From: Rhizobium sp. Q54
Lineage (GTDB): Bacteria; Pseudomonadota; Alphaproteobacteria; Rhizobiales; Beijerinckiaceae
Reading direction: 5' to 3'
DNA length: 53,469 bases
Assembly (NCBI GenBank): GCA_945878875.1
Contig: CAMCUC010000016.1
Span: 1-53,469 of the forward strand
Part shown: positions 1 through 9,557 of the stretch, one piece after another
Position numbering within the stretch: position 1 is the first letter of the stretch
Layout of the letters: every line of letters starts with the position of its first letter
The notes under the pieces: generated by a model
Databases searched by the model: none
What the model was told of the DNA's origin: nothing
Seen by the model: the letters and a program-made list of their open reading frames with translations, nothing else
Position numbers and translations under genes: made by a program

Positions 1-11
1 TTGTTTGACAT
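1..11 (-). CDS. Start of next leftward gene (partial), probably DppC-type permease
   Basis: On the minus strand an ATG begins one base after the stop codon of the DppB-type permease; only the first three codons (Met-Ser-Asn) are inside the window. Peptide ABC operons normally carry a second permease at this place and none is found elsewhere here, so a DppC-type permease is inferred from context only. Confidence 0.35.
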
Positions 12-12
12 G

Positions 13-1020
13 TTATTTGGCAAGACGGATTCGCGGATCGGCTGCGGCATAACAAAGGTCCACAATGAGGTTCACGACCACGAAGAGGCTCGTGTAGACG
101 ATCACGACTCCGGTGATCAGCGGATAATCTCTCGACGTCAGGCCTTGCAGCAGCAGATTGCCGATGCCCGGCCATGAGAAGATCGTCTCGACGATGATCG
201 AGCCCGACAGCAGCGCGCCAAACTCAAGGCCCACAACCGTAATCACAAGGATCAGCGCGTTGCGAAAACCATGGCGCCAAATCACGGCGCGCTCATCCAG
301 CCCCTTGGCGCGCGCCGTCATGATGAAATCCTCGCTCAGGGTTTCCAGCATGGAGGAGCGCGTGACGCGCATCAGAATGCCCGTCATGTTGATGCCAAGA
401 ACGAAGGCCGGCATGATGAGATAGATCATCGCGTCCTTGAACGATTCCCAGTTCAGGCCGATGATGGAATCAATCAGCAGGAAGCCGGTGACTGGATCGT
501 CGGGCACGCCAAACGTGTGGCGCCCGCTGGAGGGCAGAATGTTAAGGCTGCCCGCCAGCAACAACACGAGCATGATGCCAAGCCAGAAGTTTGGCATGCT
601 GATGCCAAAGAAGCCGCCGATGGAGCCAACATGATCGACCCATGAGTTTGGCTTCGAGCCTGCCCACACGCCCAGCGGCACGCCGATAGCGATGGCGAGC
701 AATGTGGCGGTCACGGCAAGTTCAAGACTTGCGGGGAAGCGTTCGGCGATCAGACCCATCACGGGTTCGTCGTAGCGAAAGCTGCGGCCAAAATCGAACG
801 AGAGCGCGTTGACCAGAAAACGCCAGTATTGCAACAGCACGGGCTGATCGAGGCCCCAGCGTGCGCGGGCCTCCAATATGTCGGCCTCGTTCGCCTGGTC
901 GCCCGCCAGCATTTCCGCCGGATCGCCCGGCGCTGCGTGAAGCAGCAGAAACACAAGCAACGAGATCATGAGGATGACGGGTATTGTTCCCGCAAGCCTG
1001 CGTATGAAATAGGCGATCAT
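13..1020 (-). CDS. Dipeptide/oligopeptide ABC transporter permease (DppB/GsiC type)
   Basis: Inner-membrane permease of a peptide-type ABC importer, 335 aa, full length for the DppB family. It starts with the usual IRRLAGTIPVILMISLLVFLL first helix followed by the family motif HAAPGDPAE. It has about six membrane segments and the EAA-like coupling loop (TARAKGLDERAVIWRHGFRN, near residues 238-257) that contacts the ATPase. It lies 46 bases downstream of the substrate-binding protein gene on the same strand, so the two are probably one transcript, continuing into a second permease at the window edge. The ATPase is encoded divergently at 3008-4885. Substrate cannot be read from the sequence; peptides or peptide-like nitrogen compounds are the family expectation. 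Confidence 0.92.
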   Translation of the reverse strand: MIAYFIRRLAGTIPVILMISLLVFLLLHAAPGDPAEMLAGDQANEADILEARARWGLDQPVLLQYWRFLVNALSFDFGRSFRYDEPVMGLIAERFPASLELAVTATLLAIAIGVPLGVWAGSKPNSWVDHVGSIGGFFGISMPNFWLGIMLVLLLAGSLNILPSSGRHTFGVPDDPVTGFLLIDSIIGLNWESFKDAMIYLIMPAFVLGINMTGILMRVTRSSMLETLSEDFIMTARAKGLDERAVIWRHGFRNALILVITVVGLEFGALLSGSIIVETIFSWPGIGNLLLQGLTSRDYPLITGVVIVYTSLFVVVNLIVDLCYAAADPRIRLAK

Positions 1021-1066
1021 GGATGCATTCCCCGATCAGGTCCGACCACAGCTTTTCGTCGTTCGA

Positions 1067-2641
1067 TTATTTTGCGCGCTGGCGCGGGATCATCTTGATG
1101 TCCACCGCCAGAATGTCGGTGGTGGCAAGCGGCTTGTAATCAACGTTCTGCGCGATGCCCCAGGCGAGCTTGTGGCGCCACATGAAGTGGGCCGGCGCCT
1201 CGTCGGTAATCAGCGCCATCGCCTGTCGCAAAAGTTCAATGCGCTTTGGCTCGTTGAATTCCTGACGCTCGGCCTGCAACAGCTTGTCCACTTCCGGATT
1301 TGAATAGCCGATGCGCGGCGAGCCGCCGGTTTCAAAATATTGCGACAGCGCAGCGCTGGGATCGATCACGGTGCCGCGTCCCATGTAATAGAAAGGCACG
1401 CCGCCTTTCTGCACGTTGGACCAGAGCGTGCCCCATTCCGGCGTTTTCAACGTCACCTTGAAGCCGGACGCCTCAAGCATCGGCAGCATGGCTTCCGCGA
1501 TCTGCTTGTCGGCGATGTAGCGTGCGACCGGCGTATAGAAATCGATCTCGACGCCGTCGGGATAGCCGGCCTTTGCGAGCAGCTCGCGCGCCTTCTTGGG
1601 ATTGTAGGTGTACTTGGGTTCGAGGTTTGGATCGTAGGCGTATTGGCCGGGGCCGATGGGGCCGTCGAGACGCTCTGCCTGTCCGCGCAGGATCGCCTTG
1701 ATGATGGCGTCGCGATCAACCGCATAGGCCAGAGCCTGGCGCACTTCCTTCTTGTCCCACGGCTTTTGCTTGGGGCTCATGGCCAGGAACATGATCTCGG
1801 TCGAGCCTTCCCAAACCAGCTTTACGTTTTTGGCGGCTTCAACGCGCCCGACAAGCTGGGGCGGAATGAATTGTGCGATCTGGATTTCGCCGTTCAGGAG
1901 CGCGGTGACGCGGCTTTCAGCTTCTTTCTGAATGCGGAAGATCACTTCGTCCGGATTCTCGGGCTTCACTTCCTTGTGGCCCACGACTTTTTCAAGCGCG
2001 ACGAAATTATCGACGGAGAGCTGGCGAATGCGATAGGGACCAAAGCCGATGGGCGCCTCGCGGTCCGCTTTCTCGCCCAGCGTATCGTGCTGCGCTTTCG
2101 ACGTGATGATGAGCTGGCGCAGGAAGTCGAGCAAGGTCGCCAGCGGCTCGGTCGTTTTCATCACCACGGTGTAGGCGTCCGGCGCCTCGGCGGAGGCGAT
2201 GTAGCGCACGTTGTGCTTCTGGCGCGATTGCGCATCGTTCTTGGCGCGGTTGATGGAATGCAGAATGTCAGCCGAGGTCACTTCCTCGCCGTTGCTGCGC
2301 TTCACGCCTTTTTTCAGATTGAACACCCAGGTGTTGGGATCTTTCACCTCCCATTTATCGACGATGCGCGACGTGAAATTGCCGAGCGCATAATCGCGGT
2401 CGAACATGCAGCCATAGCTTTGGCAGAACACGGCGTACATAAGAGAGACGCTGTCGGCGTAGGGATTATGCGAGGCGATGGTCTCGGTGACGCCGATGGA
2501 GACGCGCGTTTTGGTTTGCGCGACGGCGTGTCCGATTGTGGCGCCGAGCGCGGCGCTGACGAGCGCGGCTGTGAGGGCGCTGACCTTGAGCGTGCGTTTT
2601 GCCGTGCCGTTCGCCAATTCATTCGCCAACAGATTTGACAT
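1067..2641 (-). CDS. ABC transporter substrate-binding protein, family 5 (peptide type)
   Basis: Periplasmic solute-binding protein of the SBP_bac_5 (DppA/OppA) family, 524 aa, the usual length. An N-terminal signal peptide covers roughly residues 1-41 (hydrophobic stretch, then A-V-A-Q), followed by the typical VSIGVTETIASHNPY start of the mature domain and the YNPKKARELLAKAGYPDG segment characteristic of the family. It is the first gene of the leftward operon with the DppB-type permease. Its ATG is preceded by GGGAGCGG. A sigma-54-like promoter (2720-2736) faces it about 70 bases upstream, so nitrogen-linked expression is inferred. The ligand is unknown. Confidence 0.92.
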   Translation of the reverse strand: MSNLLANELANGTAKRTLKVSALTAALVSAALGATIGHAVAQTKTRVSIGVTETIASHNPYADSVSLMYAVFCQSYGCMFDRDYALGNFTSRIVDKWEVKDPNTWVFNLKKGVKRSNGEEVTSADILHSINRAKNDAQSRQKHNVRYIASAEAPDAYTVVMKTTEPLATLLDFLRQLIITSKAQHDTLGEKADREAPIGFGPYRIRQLSVDNFVALEKVVGHKEVKPENPDEVIFRIQKEAESRVTALLNGEIQIAQFIPPQLVGRVEAAKNVKLVWEGSTEIMFLAMSPKQKPWDKKEVRQALAYAVDRDAIIKAILRGQAERLDGPIGPGQYAYDPNLEPKYTYNPKKARELLAKAGYPDGVEIDFYTPVARYIADKQIAEAMLPMLEASGFKVTLKTPEWGTLWSNVQKGGVPFYYMGRGTVIDPSAALSQYFETGGSPRIGYSNPEVDKLLQAERQEFNEPKRIELLRQAMALITDEAPAHFMWRHKLAWGIAQNVDYKPLATTDILAVDIKMIPRQRAK

Positions 2642-2719
2642 GATCCGCTCCCGTTTGTTCGTGTAATTTCACTGCGACGTGCGCCCCAAATTTTCAGACG
2701 GCGCTTTCAAAAAGTATTG

Positions 2720-2736
2720 AGCAAGCGCCATGCCAG
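2720..2736 (-). promoter_or_regulatory. Sigma-54 (RpoN) promoter for the binding protein/permease operon
   Basis: On the minus strand the sequence is CTGGCATG-N4-TTGCT. It fits the -24/-12 consensus TGGCACG-N4-TTGCW with one mismatch and exact GG-to-GC spacing. The predicted start is near 2709, giving a leader of about 68 bases before the ATG at 2641. Confidence 0.65.
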
Positions 2737-2916
2737 CGAGAAAAAGAGCTTCTCCCACGGGCGCAACGCCTTGCATAAGTTTCAGTGATCGAGGCCTGCG
2801 CGATTCATGGGCGGCTGTGCGTTTGTGCGCGACGATCTGCATCTTGTGTTTGCGTTTGGCGCTTGCGCCGCGGGCTGACGAGCAATTCAGCGGTTGCAAA
2901 AGAGCTTGCAGGAGAT

Positions 2917-2933
2917 TTGGCACGTCGCATGCT
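2917..2933 (+). promoter_or_regulatory. Sigma-54 (RpoN) promoter for the transporter ATPase
   Basis: TTGGCACG-N4-ATGCT matches the RpoN consensus with one mismatch and correct spacing of the GG and GC elements. The predicted start is near 2944, about 64 bases before the ATPase start codon at 3008. It is the divergent partner of the promoter at 2720-2736. Confidence 0.65.
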
Positions 2934-3007
2934 TTGAAAAGCCGGAGGTTTGCATTCATGCTTGCGCGTGAACGCGAACCGTCATGCGCATGCAGGAGAT
3001 GAAGACC

Positions 3008-4885
<1,878 letters not shown>

Positions 4886-4963
4886 AACCTGTTCATTAAA
4901 ACTTGCGAACCAAAACCGGCTCGCTAAGCTGTGCGCAAAATACCGCCGATGGAGGAAAACATC

Positions 4964-5671
4964 ATGATCGACCCCTTCGAGGACCATTGCTGGCAAGACG
5001 TCATCCCGCCCAACGTTCTTGAGCTTTACAAGCATTACAAGCGCGATCTGTTCATCGGGCCGCGCGCCGCCGTGCTGGCGATTGATCTTTATGAGTTGGC
5101 CTATCAGGGCGGACCGCTGTCGGTTGAAGAGGTCGCAAAGCAATATCCCTCGTCGTGCGGGATCAATGCGTTCAACGCCATTGGCCCGACGCAGGCCGTG
5201 TTTGCGGCCGCCCGCGCCGCTGGCCTGCCGGTCTTTTACACCACGAGCGAGACGCGGGCTTTGGGCAAGCCCGGTGCGGTCAAAGCGACCAATCGCAACA
5301 TGGGCGCGTTTGATCCGTCGGTGTATGACATTCGCCCCGAGTTCGCGCCGCAGCCCGGCGACACCGTGCTCTTCAAGCAGCGCGCCAGCGGTTTCTTTGG
5401 TACGCCGTTGATCGCGCATCTGACGCAATTGAAAATAGACACGGTGATCATCTTTGGCGAAAGCACGTCAGGCTGCGTGCGCGCCTCGACGGTTGACGGC
5501 TATTCCAACGGGTTTCACATGGTGATGGCCGAGGAATGCTGCTTCGACCGCAGTGAGATTTCCCACAAGGTGAACCTGTTCGACCTGCACCACAAATATG
5601 CTGACGTGATGAAGGCGCAGGAAATCGTGGATGTTTTGACCGCGCGCGCCGTGCAGCAGGCAGCCCAATAA
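4964..5671 (+). CDS. Isochorismatase-family cysteine hydrolase (N-carbamoylsarcosine amidase-like)
   Basis: Cytosolic alpha/beta hydrolase, 235 aa, of the isochorismatase superfamily. The catalytic triad is visible: Asp41 (VLAIDLYE), Lys138 (LFKQRASGFFGT) and nucleophile Cys171 (GESTSGCVRAST), the last followed by the usual threonine-rich turn. This arrangement is closest to N-carbamoylsarcosine amidase-like members, which release ammonia from ureido or amide compounds; the true substrate is unknown. The start at 4964 is chosen over an upstream in-frame GTG at 4931 because GGAGGA sits at 4951-4956. Its position behind a sigma-54-linked peptide transporter suggests a role in nitrogen scavenging (inference). 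Confidence 0.88.
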   Translation: MIDPFEDHCWQDVIPPNVLELYKHYKRDLFIGPRAAVLAIDLYELAYQGGPLSVEEVAKQYPSSCGINAFNAIGPTQAVFAAARAAGLPVFYTTSETRALGKPGAVKATNRNMGAFDPSVYDIRPEFAPQPGDTVLFKQRASGFFGTPLIAHLTQLKIDTVIIFGESTSGCVRASTVDGYSNGFHMVMAEECCFDRSEISHKVNLFDLHHKYADVMKAQEIVDVLTARAVQQAAQ

Positions 5672-5698
5672 CCCACCTGAGCTTGGCAATTGAAGGAT

Positions 5699-5732
5699 AA
5701 AAAAGGCCCCATGCGTGATGGACGCATGGGGC
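5699..5732 (-). terminator. Intrinsic terminator of the candidate sRNA
   Basis: GCCCCATGCGT (5706-5716) pairs perfectly with ACGCATGGGGC (5722-5732) around a five-base loop. On the minus strand the stem is followed by CC and six T (5704-5699). On the plus strand no T run follows, so the terminator is oriented leftward although the neighbouring genes run rightward. Confidence 0.8.
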
Positions 5733-5808
5733 TCAGAGGCTAGAAGGTAACTGGGAGGAAACGCTTCATGTTTGGCTTACGCGGCTCTTCTGACCCCGGA
5801 TCACCGTA
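5699..5808 (-). ncRNA. Candidate trans-acting small RNA with anti-SD segment (AbcR/alpha-r15-like)
   Basis: The minus strand carries a complete small-RNA unit of about 110 nt: a promoter (-35 CAGACA at 5838-5843, 17-base spacer, -10 TAATAT at 5815-5820), a start near 5808, and an 11-bp perfect stem followed by CC and six T. Between them lies UUUCCUCCC (5761 to 5753), complementary to Shine-Dalgarno sites of the GGGAGGAAA kind. AbcR (alpha-r15) RNAs of Rhizobiales are about this size, carry such CUCCC motifs and silence ABC-transporter mRNAs. The region lies among three transporter operons. Family membership rests on these motifs only; no alignment was possible. Confidence 0.65.
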
Positions 5809-5814
5809 GTTTTA

Positions 5815-5843
5815 ATATTATTTTGTCTCTTTGAACGTGTCTG
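5815..5843 (-). promoter_or_regulatory. Sigma-70-type promoter of the candidate sRNA
   Basis: On the minus strand CAGACA is followed after 17 bases by TAATAT in an AT-rich patch that stands out from the GC-rich surroundings. The spacing is ideal and the inferred start (about 5808) precedes the anti-SD segment and terminator. Confidence 0.6.
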
Positions 5844-5901
5844 ACCCGACCTTTGAGCTCCTGAAGATTGACGGCGCCAAGCGCAATCTACAACATAACC
5901 T

Positions 5902-7611
5902 TTGAACCCGGCTGTCTTGCTGAGCGTTACAGGGGTACTCGTCATGGGGATTTTGCTTTTACCTTTTCAGGCCCGCTTTCTCGCGTTGACGGTCTGCTTT
6001 ACAGGCAGCGTGATCCTGAGCTTGATATTGGCTTTTCATCCTGAAAGCGTCTGGGTGGTCGCAGCTCCGCTTGCAATCGCTGCGGGCTTCACTCTTCTTG
6101 GTTTGCGCGACATTACGCAGACGAGCCATTCGGTCCTTCGAAACTATCCCATTCTCGCGCATCTGCGGTTTCTGTTTGAAACGATCCGTCCGGAGATGCG
6201 GCAGTATTTCTTCGAAGCTGACACCGACGGCGCGCCATTTGCGCGCGACAAGCGCGCCATTGTCTATCAACGCGCCAAGCGCGCGCTCGACAAACGTCCT
6301 TTTGGCACGATGCAAAATGTCTATGCCGACGCCTATGAATGGGTTCACCATTCGATGGCCCCAAAACCTCTGTCCACAGAGCCGTTCCGCATCATGATCG
6401 GCGGTCCCGATTGCACGGCGCCTTATTCCGCCTCCATCCTCAACGTCTCGGCGATGAGCTATGGCGCCCTGTCGGCCAATGCGATCATGGCGCTGAACAA
6501 GGGCGCGCGGATGGGGGATTTCGCGCATGATACGGGCGAGGGTTCGATCAGCCCCTATCATCGCAAGCATGGCGGGGATCTGATCTGGGAGCTTGGCTCA
6601 GGCTATTTTGGATGTCGAGACCGCGAGGGCCGGTTCTCGCCTGAAACGTTCGCCGCCGTCGCCGCCGACCCGCAGATCAAGATGATCGAGATCAAGCTGT
6701 CGCAAGGCGCCAAGCCGGGCCATGGCGGCGTGCTGCCGGGCGCAAAAGTAACGGCTGAAATCGCCGCCATCCGCGGCGTGGAGGAGGGGCGCGATTGCGT
6801 TTCGCCAGCTGCCCATTCCGCCTTCTCGACGCCTGTCGAATTGCTGCGCTTCATCGCACAATTGCGCTCACTGTCGGGCGGCAAGCCTACAGGCTTCAAG
6901 TTTTGCGTTGGCCATCCTTACGAGTTTTTCGGCCTCGTGAAGGCGATGCTGGAGACGGGGATTACGCCCGATTTCATTGTGATCGACGGCACGGAAGGGG
7001 GCACCGGCGCGGCGCCGCTGGAATTCATGGACCATGTGGGAACGCCTCTGCGCGAGGGGCTTTCGTTCGTTCACTCTGCGCTCGTGGGCGCCAATCTGCG
7101 AGCACATATCAAGCTGGGATGTTCGGGCAAGATCGCTACCGCCTTCGATATGGCCCGGCTTCTCGCGCTGGGCGCAGACTGGTGCAATGCGGCGCGCAGT
7201 TTCATGTTTGCGCTCGGCTGCATTCAGGCGCAACAATGCCATTCTGGAGGATGTCCGACTGGCGTGGCCACCCAGGATCCTTTGCGACAGCGTGCGCTTG
7301 TGGTCGCCGAGAAAGCCCGGCGGGTGCATAATTTTCATCACGAGACGCTGAAGGCTCTGGCTGAACTTGTCTCCGCCGCAGGCCTTGAGCGTCCTGCCGA
7401 TTTAGCGCCGGACCATTTCATGCTCCGCGCGTCGCAGGATCAGGTGGTCACGTTCGCCCGGCAATATCCCTGTCTGGTGCCTGGCCAATTGCTAACGAGC
7501 GCACAAGATTCAAAGCTTCCGCACCATCTGGCGCAAGCATGGGCGATGGCGCGCAGCGATGATTTTGCGCCCCAAATCCTGCAAAGGGACCACGCTGGGC
7601 CTTCCCGCTGA
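5902..7611 (+). CDS. FMN-binding glutamate synthase-family protein, membrane-anchored
   Basis: A 569-aa protein of the Glu_synthase family, which corresponds to the FMN-binding synthase domain of GltB/GltS. Two hydrophobic segments near residues 1-60 suggest an inner-membrane anchor with the catalytic domain facing the cytoplasm. Hallmarks are AHDTGEGSISPYHRKHGGD, GAKPGHGGVLPG, the flavin-phosphate region IDGTEGGTGAAPLEFMDH and a cysteine cluster CIQAQQCHSGGCPTG for a 3Fe-4S centre. It lacks the glutaminase domain, so the amino donor and product are uncertain; related stand-alone proteins are poorly characterised. The TTG at 5902 is the first possible start because a stop lies just upstream at 5896; an in-frame ATG at 5944 is an alternative. 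Confidence 0.85.
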   Translation: MNPAVLLSVTGVLVMGILLLPFQARFLALTVCFTGSVILSLILAFHPESVWVVAAPLAIAAGFTLLGLRDITQTSHSVLRNYPILAHLRFLFETIRPEMRQYFFEADTDGAPFARDKRAIVYQRAKRALDKRPFGTMQNVYADAYEWVHHSMAPKPLSTEPFRIMIGGPDCTAPYSASILNVSAMSYGALSANAIMALNKGARMGDFAHDTGEGSISPYHRKHGGDLIWELGSGYFGCRDREGRFSPETFAAVAADPQIKMIEIKLSQGAKPGHGGVLPGAKVTAEIAAIRGVEEGRDCVSPAAHSAFSTPVELLRFIAQLRSLSGGKPTGFKFCVGHPYEFFGLVKAMLETGITPDFIVIDGTEGGTGAAPLEFMDHVGTPLREGLSFVHSALVGANLRAHIKLGCSGKIATAFDMARLLALGADWCNAARSFMFALGCIQAQQCHSGGCPTGVATQDPLRQRALVVAEKARRVHNFHHETLKALAELVSAAGLERPADLAPDHFMLRASQDQVVTFARQYPCLVPGQLLTSAQDSKLPHHLAQAWAMARSDDFAPQILQRDHAGPSR

Positions 7612-7752
7612 AGCAAGCGCCGATGCTTGGTTGTGATGACCGGATCGTCCTATACGCGCCTTGCGCAATCGCGCTGAACGCGGCAGAACGTGGCTGCAGT
7701 TTAGACAAGTGCAATCTCAACACCGAGGGCCCGCATCGGCCAAGGAGGCGAC

Positions 7753-8778
7753 GTGAACCGTTCCATATTTCTATTTGCGGCCATGGCCGCCTTCCTTTCG
7801 CCAGCGCTTGCGCAGGCTCCGGCGCCCGTGCCCGCAAAGCCGCTGGAGAAGATCGTCTTCGCCACCAATTGGCTGGCCGAGGGCGAGCACGGCGGCCATT
7901 ATCAGGCGGTCGTCGACGGCACCTACGCCAGGTTCGGCCTTGACGTAAAGATCATCCCCGGCGGGCCGCAGACCAACAATCGCCTGCTGCTTCTGAGCGG
8001 CAAGGTCGATTTCTACATGTCGGCCAATCTCGTCACTACGTATACGGCGTTGGAGCAGAACGTGCCGGTGGTGGCTGTGGCCGCCATGTTTCAAAAAGAC
8101 CCTTTCATCCTGATGTCGCATCCCGGACAGGGGCTCGATACCTGGGCCGATCTCAACAAGGGCACAATTTTCATCGGCGCGGAGACGCGCGCGACCGTGT
8201 TTCAATGGCTCAAGCAAGAGTTCGGCTTTCGCGACGAACGGCTGAAGCCTTACGCCTTCAACCCTGCGCCCTTCATCGCCGACAAGAAGTCGATCCAGCA
8301 GGGCTACGCCACCTCCGAGCCGTTCGCGGTCGAGAACGTCGGCAAGTTCAGGCCCAACGTGTTTCTGGCCGCCGATTACGGCTTCGACACCTATTCTACG
8401 CTGATCGAGACGCGCAGGGAAACCGTTGAGAAGCGGGCCGATATGGTGCAGCGCTTCATCGACGCCTCGATCATCGGCTGGTATAATTTTATGTATCATG
8501 ACAATGCGGCGGCCAACGCGCTCATCAAGCGTGAAAACCCCGAGATGACCGACGCGCAGATCGCGTTCACGCTCGCCAAAATGAAGGAGAGCGGCATCGT
8601 CGATTCCGGCCAGTCGCTGACCAAAGGCATTGGCGCGATGTCGCATGAACGCATCGCCAGCTTCTACGACAAAATGAGCAAGGCGGGCGTGGTGAAGCCG
8701 GGCCTTGATTTGTCGAAGGGCTATACGCTTCAATTCGTCAACAAGGGCGTCGGTCTGGAGCTGAGACCGAAGAATTGA
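7753..8778 (+). CDS. NitT/TauT-family ABC transporter substrate-binding protein (NMT1/THI5-like)
   Basis: Periplasmic binding protein, 341 aa, with a signal peptide (residues 1 to about 20, ending ALAQA). It belongs to the NMT1/THI5-like fold: IVFATNWLAEGEHGGHYQA and the GKVDFYMSANLVTTY segment match proteins that bind thiamine-pyrimidine or related ring compounds, but the ligand cannot be assigned. The start is GTG at 7753 with AAGGAGG at 7742-7748. Its stop overlaps the beginning of the ATPase reading frame and the permease follows, giving an SBP-ATPase-permease operon at 7753-10321. Its SD core AGGAGG could pair with the CCUCC of the candidate sRNA upstream. Confidence 0.88.
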   Translation: MNRSIFLFAAMAAFLSPALAQAPAPVPAKPLEKIVFATNWLAEGEHGGHYQAVVDGTYARFGLDVKIIPGGPQTNNRLLLLSGKVDFYMSANLVTTYTALEQNVPVVAVAAMFQKDPFILMSHPGQGLDTWADLNKGTIFIGAETRATVFQWLKQEFGFRDERLKPYAFNPAPFIADKKSIQQGYATSEPFAVENVGKFRPNVFLAADYGFDTYSTLIETRRETVEKRADMVQRFIDASIIGWYNFMYHDNAAANALIKRENPEMTDAQIAFTLAKMKESGIVDSGQSLTKGIGAMSHERIASFYDKMSKAGVVKPGLDLSKGYTLQFVNKGVGLELRPKN

Positions 8779-8789
8779 GCGGGGCGCAT

Positions 8790-9557
8790 ATGGGCGCCGA
8801 CATGAGCCCGTCGCTGGTCACGCTGCGCGCCGTCTCAAAGACTTTTCAGACAGGCACGCGTGCGCTCGACAACCTCAATCTTGACGTTCGACTGGGAGAG
8901 TTTCTCACTTTGCTGGGGCCGTCCGGCTGCGGCAAATCCACGGCCTTGCGTATCATAGCGGGGTTGATGGCGCCGATGAGCGGGCAGGTGGAATGGGGCT
9001 GCGTAAAGCCCGAGCTGGGGTTTGTGTTTCAGGATCCGACGCTGATGCCATGGGCCAGCGTTGAGGACAACATCTGGCTGCCGCTGCGGCTGCGTGGACA
9101 ATCGAAGGCGCAGGCCCGCAAGCGCATTGACGAGGCGCTTGCGCTTGTAGGCCTGTCACGCTTTGGCGGCGCCTTCCCGCGCGAATTGTCGGGCGGCATG
9201 AAGATGCGCGTCTCCATCGCCCGCGCGCTTGTCACGAGGCCCGCGATTCTGTTGCTCGACGAGCCGTTCGCCGCGCTCGACGAGATCACGCGCTTTCGCC
9301 TCAACGACGATTTGCTTGCGCTGCAAAAAGAGCTTGCCGCGACCATCGTATTCGTCACCCATTCGGTGTTTGAGAGCGTTTATCTATCGTCGCGCATTTG
9401 CGTGTTCAGCAATCGCCCTGGTCGGGTTATGCAAGAGATCGTCGTCGATGCGCCGACGCGTGGTTCAGACTTTCGCGCCAGCGCCTTGTTTGGGCAAACC
9501 TGCCAGCAGGCCTCTGCGGCGCTTGAACGCGCCTATGGGCTGGAGGGCACGACATGA
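8790..9557 (+). CDS. NitT/TauT-family ABC transporter ATP-binding protein
   Basis: Cytoplasmic ATPase, 255 aa, with Walker A GPSGCGKST, Q-loop region FVFQDPTLMPWASVEDN, signature LSGGMKMRVSIARAL, Walker B ILLLDEPFAALDE and switch histidine (FVTHSVFES). The MPW after the Q loop is typical of nitrate/sulfonate/taurine-type importers. It energises the neighbouring binding protein and permease. The start is uncertain: TTG 8775, ATG 8790 and ATG 8805 are all in frame without a strong ribosome site; 8790 is chosen by spacing. Its TGA overlaps the permease ATG (ATGA at 9554-9557), indicating translational coupling. Confidence 0.92.
   Translation: MGADMSPSLVTLRAVSKTFQTGTRALDNLNLDVRLGEFLTLLGPSGCGKSTALRIIAGLMAPMSGQVEWGCVKPELGFVFQDPTLMPWASVEDNIWLPLRLRGQSKAQARKRIDEALALVGLSRFGGAFPRELSGGMKMRVSIARALVTRPAILLLDEPFAALDEITRFRLNDDLLALQKELAATIVFVTHSVFESVYLSSRICVFSNRPGRVMQEIVVDAPTRGSDFRASALFGQTCQQASAALERAYGLEGTT

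Larger units (their letters stand above)
2642..3007. other. Divergent control region of the peptide transporter
   Basis: This 366-base gene-free stretch separates the binding-protein/permease operon from the divergent ATPase gene. It contains two outward-facing sigma-54-type promoters (2720-2736 on minus, 2917-2933 on plus). Between them is an inverted repeat GGCGC-TT-GCGCC at 2858-2869, which could be an activator site or a hairpin. No credible coding sequence is seen in it. Confidence 0.6.

Noticed and set aside
1340-2638. Long open frame on the plus strand opposite the family 5 binding protein
   Set aside because: Antisense shadow in GC-rich coding DNA; composition (His, Arg, Gly rich) is not protein-like and the opposite strand carries a clear family member.
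5769-5810. Small ORF of 13 codons (MFGLRGSSDPGSP) behind a GGGAGG sequence on the plus strand
   Set aside because: The GGGAGGAAA is better explained as the complement of the anti-SD segment of the minus-strand sRNA candidate, which has its own promoter and terminator.
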